Shown in pieces: positions 1-6,364 of a DNA stretch of 13,834 nucleotides; position 1 is the first letter of the stretch; each line of letters opens with the position of its first letter. The DNA is from Ignavibacteria bacterium. GTDB lineage: Bacteria > Bacteroidota > Ignavibacteria > Tepidaquicellales > OLB5. The stretch lies in assembly GCA_030835005.1 (NCBI GenBank), contig JAUQWT010000209.1, positions 1 to 13,834 of the forward strand, read 5' to 3'. Under the pieces are notes generated by a model. It ran no database searches. It saw nothing but the letters and a program-made list of their open reading frames with translations, and was not told where the DNA came from. The translations under genes were made by a program, and so were the position numbers.

Positions 1-515
1 TGCTTGCGGGGCTTGGGCTGTACTTTAATCATCGGAATGGCGAAGCAATAAACCACAGGCTATACTTTTTTGAACCAAAATTCATTTTGGTAGGTATTCT
101 ATCTGCAGCATTGTTGTATTTAGTTTTTTTTGCGGGCGACATAATTTCAAAGTATATCCTTCCTTTTGCAGATAAGCAGGTAGTTGGAGTATATAACAAT
201 AAATCGCTTCTTGATCCTGTAATTATCGGATTGCTTCTTGTGTTTCTAATTGGACCGGCCGAAGAAGTCTTTTGGCGGGGGTTTGTTCAGGATACACTGG
301 CCGAAAAATTCGGAGATAACAAAGGCTGGATAATCGCATCGCTCATTTACGGGGCAGTTCATATTGTGGCACTGAACTTTATGCTTTTTATGGCTGCACT
401 GATATGCGGTTTTTTTTGGGGATGGATGTTCAAAAAATATAAATCTGTCTGGCCGGGAATCATTTCTCACGCACTTTGGGATGTAACTATTTTCATCCTG
501 ATCCCTGTAAGATAG
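1..515 (+). CDS. CPBP family intramembrane metalloprotease, 5' end missing
   Basis: C-terminal part of a CPBP (CAAX protease and bacteriocin-processing, Rce1-like) membrane protease. The frame is open from base 3, so the start lies upstream of the window; a TTG at 87 is only an internal codon. Three family motifs are visible: the Glu pair and Arg of EEVFWR at 261-278, a His in YGAVH with its codon at 360-362, and a His in HALWD with its codon at 468-470. These residues are the expected catalytic and metal-binding set. Several hydrophobic segments surround them, consistent with an active site inside the inner membrane. Substrates of bacterial CPBP proteins are mostly unknown; roles in peptide maturation and bacteriocin self-immunity are known for some members. 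The gene converges on the next gene across a hairpin terminator. Family assignment is firm; the specific role is unknown. Confidence 0.88.
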   Translation, partial: LAGLGLYFNHRNGEAINHRLYFFEPKFILVGILSAALLYLVFFAGDIISKYILPFADKQVVGVYNNKSLLDPVIIGLLLVFLIGPAEEVFWRGFVQDTLAEKFGDNKGWIIASLIYGAVHIVALNFMLFMAALICGFFWGWMFKKYKSVWPGIISHALWDVTIFILIPVR

Positions 516-522
516 GGGACAC

Positions 523-556
523 AAAAAAAGGGAACACTTTGGAAGCGTTCCCTTTT
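523..556. terminator. Bidirectional hairpin terminator between convergent genes
   Basis: A perfect 10-bp inverted repeat, AAAAGGGAAC (526-535) and GTTCCCTTTT (547-556), encloses an 11-base loop. The A run at 523-529 becomes a U tract for minus-strand transcripts, and the TTTT at 553-556 serves the plus strand. It lies between the stop of the protease gene at 515 and the stop of the convergent gene at 576, where a shared terminator is expected. Confidence 0.8.
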
Positions 557-575
557 GAATTGAAATACGAAATTA

Positions 576-980
576 TTATCTGATGAATTCTACCAGTGCG
601 CTTGCAACGGTATTTTTCTTGTTATCAAGCAAAAAGCATCTGTAGATTCCGGGAGAATCGACTCTTAGATCAGATGACTCAAAATAAATATATTTCATAT
701 CTGCAGTTACATCAAAATCAACTTTTTTGTAGTAATCAAATCCGTAACCGTTATATTTATCTAACTGAATAGCACAATCCTTTAATCCCAAAGCATAATC
801 ACATTTTACCATTACTGTTATCTTACCAGTGTAGAACCTGTCACTGATATTTACTTCGCCGCCGTTGCCGTATGATTCACAAAAATACATAGCCGGCCCG
901 TTTTGAGCTTTAAGACCACTGGTAATGCCAAGCATTAAAACCAAAGCAAAAAGCCCCAAAACCAATTTTAACTTTGTCAT
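576..980 (-). CDS. Small secreted protein of unknown function with four cysteines
   Basis: I do not recognise this 134-residue protein. It starts with a clear signal peptide: Lys residues at 3 and 5, a hydrophobic core over about 6-22, and a probable cleavage after Ala25 (LKA before Q26). The mature part has about 108 residues and four cysteines (34, 60, 69 and 115) that could form two disulfides outside the cytoplasm. Alternating hydrophobic and polar residues (for example KITVMVKC and MKYIYFESS) suggest a small beta-sandwich. It is transcribed alone, diverging from the sugar transferase at 1226 and ending at the shared terminator. The location (periplasm or outside) is inferred from the signal peptide; no function can be assigned. 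Confidence 0.72.
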   Translation of the reverse strand: MTKLKLVLGLFALVLMLGITSGLKAQNGPAMYFCESYGNGGEVNISDRFYTGKITVMVKCDYALGLKDCAIQLDKYNGYGFDYYKKVDFDVTADMKYIYFESSDLRVDSPGIYRCFLLDNKKNTVASALVEFIR

Positions 981-1207
981 TATTGACCCTTTCTTTTTTA
1001 AATTTTTTGTAACTATTCTTATACAATTTACTAAAAAAAAAGTTTCAAAGAAATATTGATTTTCTAAGTTTTTTGAAGTAAGAGTTTTTAATTCTGCAAA
1101 AAATAACTAGATAGAAAACTCCTGAAGAGATGAAATAGTGGATAAACGGGAGCAATTCAGATATTTTCTTGAAAAATTCGACCATATATATTGTAGTTTG
1201 CGTTTTA

Positions 1208-1215
1208 TATATTTG
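1208..1215 (+). promoter_or_regulatory. Possible Bacteroidota-type -7 box upstream of the sugar transferase
   Basis: TATATTTG matches the TAnnTTTG -7 consensus known from Bacteroidota and ends 10 bases before the ATG at 1226. A well-spaced upstream TTG is not evident: candidates at 1169-1171 and 1191-1193 give spacers of 36 and 14 bases against the usual roughly 20. The surrounding DNA is very AT-rich, so a chance match is possible. Confidence 0.35.
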
Positions 1216-1225
1216 ACTCGTAAAA

Positions 1226-2674
1226 ATGAAATATACAGACCACAAATTCGCAAAAAAGTCTCAAAGGTCAGAGTTTCTAATCCCTTTGTTGAACATATTT
1301 TCTGATATTATTGCAATTATTGCATCTTTTATATTGGCTTATTGTATCAGATTTTATTTTGAGCCATTTGTAAGATTGTTCCCCTATAAGCTGGAAGTAG
1401 CACCAATTGAAGGATATATATATATTACTCTGATGATAATACCTGTTTGGCTCTTGATCTTTCAATCAAGAAAGCTTTACCGGTCAAAAAGGGTTGTTTT
1501 CATTTTCGATGAGTTCTTCCTGATAGCACGCCTGGTTACTTTCGGCATTGTATTTTCTTTTGGGTTAATTTTCTTCTATAGAGAGTTTCCCTATTCAAGG
1601 CTAGTGTTTGTTCTGCTTTGGGGAATTTCGATTTTCATGATCACTTTTGGCAGATACATTGTTCTTAGATATGAAAAATCCTATTACAAAAGAGGGAAAG
1701 GACTGAAAGACGCAATAATCGCTGGTAATAACGCAACTGCCTTTGACATTATGAAGAATTTCTCAGAGCATAAATATGCGGGTTTTAATATACTTGGATA
1801 CATAGAAGAAGATGCGTACAGCGGCAAGAAATATCTGCCCGAATCAACAAAGTTAGGAACATATAGCAACATTACAGAATTAGTTAGTAAATTGGGAGTT
1901 GAAACAGTTCTGGTGGCAATTCCATCATACGAGCATGAGATACTCTTAAGGCTGATGCGAGATTGCGAGGGTGAAAACGTGGAATTCCTGCTTGTACCTG
2001 ATTTTCTTGAAGTGATCACTTCATCTGTGAGGGTTCAGGAAATTGATGGTATCCCCTTCCTCAAGATCAAAAGTATTCCAATGAATGTTTGGAACAGGAT
2101 ACTCAAGAGAGCTTTTGACATGTTCTTTGCCCTTATAGTTTTGATACTGACATCTCCTTTGTTGGTGATCCTGGGAATAATTGTAAAATTTACATCCAGT
2201 GGCCCCGTTTTCTATAAACAGGAAAGACTGAGCATGACAGGCAAAAAATTCTTCATGATAAAATTCAGGTCAATGGTTTTGGATGCAGAAAAGAATACCG
2301 GCGCTGTTTATGTTAAGAAAGATGACTCACGATATACTTCAATTGGCAGGATCCTGAGGAAATACTCTCTAGATGAGCTTCCGCAGTTTATTAACGTATT
2401 AAAGGGTGATATGAGCATAGTAGGTCCGCGTCCTGAAAGAGAATATTTCATAAACATGTTCAAAAGCAGGATACCCAAGTACCTTGAAAGACACAGAGTT
2501 AAATGCGGGATCACAGGCTGGGCACAGGTAAACGGACTTAGGGGAAGTGACACTTCAATTGAGAAAAGAATTGAATATGATATATATTATATTGAACATT
2601 GGTCAATAATATTTGATCTGAAGATCATAATTAAAACGATCAAAGAAATGTTTTTTTCTAAAGCAGCTTTTTAA
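1226..2674 (+). CDS. Undecaprenyl-phosphate sugar-1-phosphate transferase (WcaJ/WbaP-like, polyisoprenyl-phosphate hexose-1-phosphate transferase)
   Basis: This 482-residue enzyme moves a hexose-1-phosphate from a UDP-sugar onto undecaprenyl phosphate in the inner membrane, the priming step for exopolysaccharide, capsule or O-antigen repeat units. The N-terminal half has about four membrane helices (roughly 20-45, 64-80, 98-118 and 125-147), then a Rossmann-like CoA-binding-type domain (about 160-290, with DAIIAGNNATA). The catalytic bacterial sugar transferase domain follows at 292-482: KRAFDM (294-299) with a re-entrant hydrophobic segment, KFRSM (346-350), DELPQF (383-388), GPRPE (400-404) and GITGWAQVNG (428-437). 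Length and order match the WcaJ family. The sugar cannot be read from sequence; glucose or galactose is usual. The ATG at 1226 is the first in frame and has no Shine-Dalgarno sequence. A small membrane protein gene starts 3 bases after the stop. Confidence 0.93.
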   Translation: MKYTDHKFAKKSQRSEFLIPLLNIFSDIIAIIASFILAYCIRFYFEPFVRLFPYKLEVAPIEGYIYITLMIIPVWLLIFQSRKLYRSKRVVFIFDEFFLIARLVTFGIVFSFGLIFFYREFPYSRLVFVLLWGISIFMITFGRYIVLRYEKSYYKRGKGLKDAIIAGNNATAFDIMKNFSEHKYAGFNILGYIEEDAYSGKKYLPESTKLGTYSNITELVSKLGVETVLVAIPSYEHEILLRLMRDCEGENVEFLLVPDFLEVITSSVRVQEIDGIPFLKIKSIPMNVWNRILKRAFDMFFALIVLILTSPLLVILGIIVKFTSSGPVFYKQERLSMTGKKFFMIKFRSMVLDAEKNTGAVYVKKDDSRYTSIGRILRKYSLDELPQFINVLKGDMSIVGPRPEREYFINMFKSRIPKYLERHRVKCGITGWAQVNGLRGSDTSIEKRIEYDIYYIEHWSIIFDLKIIIKTIKEMFFSKAAF

Positions 2675-2677
2675 ACT

Positions 2678-2968
2678 ATGATAGAAGTTATATTATTTTA
2701 CGGACATGCTGTATTTTTTACCTGGGTTTTTGCAAAGAATTATGTAGAAGAAAGTTTTCTCAGTTCTTTCCTGAGCACGATATTCGTGATCGTGATTTTC
2801 TCCGTTGGCTGGACATTTTCGGCATTTGTGATCGGGTTTGTAGTACCGGATGAAGGGTTTAGCAGAATACTCACAAAGGCTGCATTTTCTCTTGCATTGT
2901 TGACTGTTCTTGAAGTGATTTTTTACAGGTTCTATTTCAGCAACAGGAAAGTCAAACCTGCTGTTTAA
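2678..2968 (+). CDS. Small three-helix membrane protein of unknown function
   Basis: A 96-residue hydrophobic protein beginning 3 bases after the stop of the sugar transferase, so almost certainly co-transcribed and probably translationally coupled with it. Three membrane segments are apparent (about 2-19, 27-55 and 64-87), followed by a short basic tail (NRKVKPAV), which suggests a cytoplasmic C-terminus. There are no catalytic motifs and I do not recognise the family. The tight linkage suggests an accessory role with the priming transferase, such as stabilisation or lipid-carrier handling, but that is only inference from position. It converges on the next gene with 16 bases between the stops and no visible hairpin. 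Confidence 0.7.
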   Translation: MIEVILFYGHAVFFTWVFAKNYVEESFLSSFLSTIFVIVIFSVGWTFSAFVIGFVVPDEGFSRILTKAAFSLALLTVLEVIFYRFYFSNRKVKPAV

Positions 2969-2984
2969 CTATCTGGTACATGAG

Positions 2985-3380
2985 TTAATTTGTTTCAAGA
3001 TTTTGAGCAACATCTCTTGGAAGTATTTTTATGAATACTTTTCGTAATTGCAGACCCGATTTCAGAGAATAAATTCCAATTATTGCTTCTCCTTCAATCC
3101 CTTTTGACCTTATCTTCACACTTCCGTCTGCAGATTCATTAAATACTTCAATTAGATTACTTCCTTCTTCAATTTGAAACCTGAGTTCAACGCTGCTCAT
3201 CGGGGTTTTGAAGCCAAGAGTATTTGAACGGTAAACTTCAATCTTTAATTCTGAACTTGTAGATGCTCTTAACACTGGAGGATCAATTTCAATTTTTACA
3301 TCAGTTGATGTAAACACAAGCCTTTCCGCCAAAAGTCCGAGTAGAATAATTGCCAGAACGATTATCAGCTTCCGGTACAT
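2985..3380 (-). CDS. Membrane-anchored protein with a predicted Ig-like domain, unknown function
   Basis: A 131-residue protein with one N-terminal hydrophobic helix (about 5-22), which could be an uncleaved anchor or a signal peptide. The rest reads as alternating beta strands (DVKIEIDPP, SELKIEVYR, VELRFQIEEG, EAIIGIYSL, LRKVFIKILP). This pattern, including the DPP near the first strand, resembles Ig-like or invasin-type (BIG) domains, but the match is by eye only. It is the last gene of a minus-strand run, 42 bases after the stop of the amidohydrolase-like gene, so it may share a transcript with the asparaginase. The function is unknown; an envelope location with the domain outside the inner membrane is inferred. 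Confidence 0.65.
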   Translation of the reverse strand: MYRKLIIVLAIILLGLLAERLVFTSTDVKIEIDPPVLRASTSSELKIEVYRSNTLGFKTPMSSVELRFQIEEGSNLIEVFNESADGSVKIRSKGIEGEAIIGIYSLKSGLQLRKVFIKILPRDVAQNLETN

Positions 3381-3422
3381 TTAGTTATAAATAAAAGAAT
3401 TAGAATTGCGGTAATGGCATAA

Positions 3423-5195
3423 TCAGTCATCCCCAAACTTAAGCTTAACATTTTTGGGCAGCTCAACTTTGCTTTCCTGTCTGATCTGTTTTGATTCTTT
3501 ATCTGTCTTCTTTTCCGAGCCAAGCCTCTTTATAATTGTTTCGTCTATTGCTTTTGCCTGGATAATATCTTCTTCAACCTGTTTGCTTGCGTCAGGATCG
3601 GTAATCAAAAGATTAAGTACTGGAGTATCTGAGGTTTCGTCTGAGGAAACAATGCTGCTGTGTTCTATCTGTTCAAACAAACTTCTTTGCCCGGGAACTG
3701 CTTTTTGCCTGAAAGCAGGCAATTTTGTTTTAATCCGGAAATCTTCAGCAGCATCAATCTCAGATACTTCATCAGTTTTTTCTGAAAACAGCTTGATCTC
3801 ATCGTCACTTCTTCCACCCATATCAAGTTTATCTGAACTTTCCTTTGCCTGTTTCCTTCTTTTAAGTTCTTCATATTTCCCTGTTTTGTACAGCCTGTTT
3901 CTTGTTTCATTTACACTTTTGATCAATTCATCTTCGTTAAGGTTTACCGGTATATTACCCCTCAATGTGAAAACGCCGCCGGTTAAGACATCTGAGATGT
4001 TATAGGAAATCAGATTGTCTATGATGAAATCACACACACTTTCAAATGAAAACTCCTCGGGGAAAAACTGAAAACGCAAGTCGTTAAGATCTATAAAAAT
4101 CATATCTGCCGGTTTGTTAATATCTATCCCGTATGATTGATCTCCCGAAGGATTGATATTGAAATACAGTTCATGTGGAACTTTTGTAATTGAGTACAAA
4201 AGGTCCCTGCTTGAGATATTCAGCTCCTTATATTTGTTTCTGAACAAACGCACTTCTTTTAACAGATCTTCACCAAGCCAGCCAGTCCCGATACTGTATT
4301 TTATTCCATGTCCGATAAAATCATCAATAGGGAAATATCTGTTCGAAAAATAGTTGAGATCGCGCGGACAAATAATGATATTGGCTTTTCGTTCTGTAAT
4401 GATCTTCAGATCGCTGTATTCCAGGTAAAGCGGGTTTATGAGTGATGTGCTGGAATTAATAAGCTGGTATTCATCCAGCAAAGCAATAAGTGATTTATGA
4501 AATGTTTGTTTGAATTTTTCAGTGATCTCCTTGTTTACTGCAGCTTCCAGAAAAAGGTTTTTTAGATTAAAGCTTCGAAGTTCGGTTATATTTGAAATAT
4601 CATAAACCGTAAGAAGATTTTCCTGTGTTAAGTAATATGAAGGGTTCAGAAATTTATAATCCCTGATCAGGTTAATATCCTGTTTAATTGGATAACACAA
4701 AGTAACTTTCTGTCCGGTTTTCTTAACAGCATTAGAAACCGGTGAATAATGGTTTGTATCTTTTCTCAATGAGAATTCATTGATATACTCCACCCCTGAT
4801 TTCAGTGCCCGGCCGAATGAATAATTATATATGTTGGTGAGATCTGCCTGCGTGGTTTCACTGGGCAACTCCTGATATATATAGTTGAAGATTAAATCTG
4901 TACATACATCTTCTTCTGCTTTTTCGTAATGCCTGCGTTTTAACAGATAGTGAAGCAAAGATCCTTCGGACTTCTGGCAGGAATTGACCAATGGCGGCAT
5001 GATCAGTTTCATCGTGCAGTCAATTATATCGCAATTTGATGAATGGAGCTCAATCCATTTTTCAACCTTTGAGATTCCTTTGGCAGTCGAGTCTGCCATA
5101 TCTGTTATCTTATTATCATTTATGAGCAAAGAATACCGGCCAAAATCCAAATTCTTGTTAAACGTTAATATGTATGCGTTCTTTAATATGATCAA
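3423..5195 (-). CDS. Amidohydrolase-fold protein lacking the metal-binding residues (probable pseudoenzyme) with a charged C-terminal tail
   Basis: Residues 1 to about 435 follow the order of the SsnA/MtaD/AtzB-type amidohydrolases (nucleobase and S-adenosylhomocysteine deaminases): an N-terminal MIILKNAYILTF strand, the MPxLVN element (66-71), a CPR element (276-278), a GTG element (303-305) and the closing KPADMIFIDL (361-370). Every expected metal ligand I can locate is changed. The HxH after MPGLVN is Cys73 and Lys75, the third His region reads LEAAV (216-220), the fourth His is Asn254, and the Asp of GTDG is Gly305. The fold is therefore probably kept while zinc-dependent hydrolysis is lost. 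A charged, low-complexity tail covers about 440-590. The best start is TTG at 5193-5195, giving the typical first strand; it overlaps the asparaginase stop in TTGA. The next in-frame ATG would remove 32 residues of the N-terminal domain. The role is unknown, possibly structural or ligand-binding. Confidence 0.82.
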   Translation of the reverse strand: MIILKNAYILTFNKNLDFGRYSLLINDNKITDMADSTAKGISKVEKWIELHSSNCDIIDCTMKLIMPPLVNSCQKSEGSLLHYLLKRRHYEKAEEDVCTDLIFNYIYQELPSETTQADLTNIYNYSFGRALKSGVEYINEFSLRKDTNHYSPVSNAVKKTGQKVTLCYPIKQDINLIRDYKFLNPSYYLTQENLLTVYDISNITELRSFNLKNLFLEAAVNKEITEKFKQTFHKSLIALLDEYQLINSSTSLINPLYLEYSDLKIITERKANIIICPRDLNYFSNRYFPIDDFIGHGIKYSIGTGWLGEDLLKEVRLFRNKYKELNISSRDLLYSITKVPHELYFNINPSGDQSYGIDINKPADMIFIDLNDLRFQFFPEEFSFESVCDFIIDNLISYNISDVLTGGVFTLRGNIPVNLNEDELIKSVNETRNRLYKTGKYEELKRRKQAKESSDKLDMGGRSDDEIKLFSEKTDEVSEIDAAEDFRIKTKLPAFRQKAVPGQRSLFEQIEHSSIVSSDETSDTPVLNLLITDPDASKQVEEDIIQAKAIDETIIKRLGSEKKTDKESKQIRQESKVELPKNVKLKFGDD

Positions 5196-6157
5196 AGGTC
5201 TTGTATGATAAATTTCTCGTCTATGATGTATTTGCTCTTATTAAGTGTGTTGCTGCCATTAGTATATAATGCATATTCAAAACCTTCTCTAACACTTGCA
5301 GCTCCATACTCTCCCTTAACATTCACAGCAACAAACCCAACCTGGTAATCATGGTCACGGTTCTTATGAGACTGAAGATTTAGCTTTATTACTCTCTTTA
5401 CTGCATACTCACATGCTTCCTGCGGACTCATACCGCCGGCCATCATTTCAACAGCGAGAAAACTTCCGCAAGCTCTTACACACTCTTCACCCCTGCCGGT
5501 AGAAACTACTCCACCAACTTCCCCGTCAACATACAATCCGGCACCAATAATCGGAGTGTCTCCAACTCTGCCGTGTTGTTTCCAGGCAGTCCCGCTTGTT
5601 GTACAAGATGCAGAAATGTGCCCATCCTTATCAATTGCAACCATTCCTATGGTATCATGATTTCCGTCATCGTTAATACCCAGTCCGTTGCTGTTGGATT
5701 TCAAAACTTTGTATTCATCAGTGTGAAATTCCTGTGATCTGCCGTATCTTCCCTGTTTCCATTCGTTGTATTTCTTAATAGATGATTCCGTATGTAGAAT
5801 ATCGGGCATGAATCCGTTAGTAATTGCAAAATTATACGCGCCCTCTCCAGCCAGACACACATGTTCAGTTTTTTCGAGTATTAACCTTGCTACAGATACG
5901 GGATTCTTGATGTGTTCTACACAAACAACTGCACCAATTCTTGCCTTCCAGTCCATTACAGCCGCATCCAAAGTAACTCTGCCTTCAGCATCGGGCAAAC
6001 CGCCATAGCCTACGCTTAATACAGCGGGGTCATCTTCAGCAACTCTTACGCCCTGTTCAACTGCATCAAGAGAGTTGCTTCCTGAACTTAACAACTCATA
6101 AGCTTTCTCATTTGCTGCCAGTCCGTGTTTCCAGGTTGATATTACAAGTGGTTTCAT
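5192..6157 (-). CDS. N4-(beta-N-acetylglucosaminyl)-L-asparaginase / isoaspartyl peptidase family (Ntn hydrolase)
   Basis: A 321-residue member of the glycosylasparaginase (asparaginase 2) family. The precursor normally cuts itself before a threonine, which becomes the catalytic nucleophile. Here the site is HDT (167-169), so Thr169 would start the beta chain, within HDTIGMVAIDKDG. Further family marks are STW near the N-terminus (7-9), the substrate-binding GRVGD (196-200) with PIIGAGLYVD after it, and STGRGEE (219-225). Glycosylasparaginases cleave the GlcNAc-Asn bond of N-linked glycopeptides; relatives cut isoaspartyl dipeptides or asparagine, and sequence alone does not settle which. Unlike the secreted Flavobacterium enzyme I see no signal peptide, so it is probably cytoplasmic. 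It is first in a minus-strand operon and overlaps the amidohydrolase-like gene by 4 bases. Confidence 0.9.
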   Translation of the reverse strand: MKPLVISTWKHGLAANEKAYELLSSGSNSLDAVEQGVRVAEDDPAVLSVGYGGLPDAEGRVTLDAAVMDWKARIGAVVCVEHIKNPVSVARLILEKTEHVCLAGEGAYNFAITNGFMPDILHTESSIKKYNEWKQGRYGRSQEFHTDEYKVLKSNSNGLGINDDGNHDTIGMVAIDKDGHISASCTTSGTAWKQHGRVGDTPIIGAGLYVDGEVGGVVSTGRGEECVRACGSFLAVEMMAGGMSPQEACEYAVKRVIKLNLQSHKNRDHDYQVGFVAVNVKGEYGAASVREGFEYALYTNGSNTLNKSKYIIDEKFIIQDL

Positions 6158-6162
6158 ATTTA

Positions 6163-6170
6163 CAAATATA
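6163..6170 (-). promoter_or_regulatory. Possible -7 box for the asparaginase operon
   Basis: On the minus strand TATATTTG matches TAnnTTTG and ends 5 bases before the ATG at 6157, which would give a very short leader. No TTG lies at the usual distance upstream; the closest is GTTT about 20 bases away. It is a candidate only, given the AT-rich context. Confidence 0.35.
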
Positions 6171-6311
6171 ATTAAACTGATTGGATTAATAAACCTTGTT
6201 TGAGCATTAAGAATTACATCTTCACCGTACTCAGGCTAAAAACACAAATTAACTTCTGCATGAATAACTAATTATGACGATAGCAGTTACATCAATTCAT
6301 TGAATTAATCA

Positions 6312-6339
6312 ACTAATTTGCTTAATTTTCTTAATTAGT
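6312..6339. repeat. 7-bp inverted repeat in the divergent promoter region
   Basis: ACTAATT (6312-6318) and AATTAGT (6333-6339) form a perfect inverted repeat with a 14-base spacer, 26 bases before the start of the secreted hydrolase at 6365. It could be an operator or a leader hairpin. The arms are AT-rich and short, so chance is a real alternative. The rest of the 6158-6364 divergent gap shows no gene. Confidence 0.3.
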
Positions 6340-6364
6340 GCTGTAAATTAACGCAAAACAAACC

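Noticed and set aside
87..515. TTG at 87 as the start of the CPBP protease
   Set aside because: The same frame is open to the left edge with membrane-protein-like sequence, so the gene is truncated by the window rather than starting there.
1031..1041. Run of A residues in the 981-1225 gap as a possible terminator tail
   Set aside because: No GC-rich stem adjoins it, and the flanking genes diverge, so no terminator is expected there.
1045..1245. 66-codon minus-strand frame in the divergent gap
   Set aside because: It begins inside the sugar transferase gene, is very AT-rich (Phe, Ile and Lys dominated), and occupies the region needed for the divergent promoters.
3454..4005. 183-codon plus-strand open frame opposite the tail of the amidohydrolase-like gene
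   Set aside because: It is a shadow of the charged tail: the Ser/Leu-rich composition is what the reverse complement of Glu/Lys/Asp codons gives. It shows no start signal or recognisable domain, and the minus-strand gene is in a clear operon.
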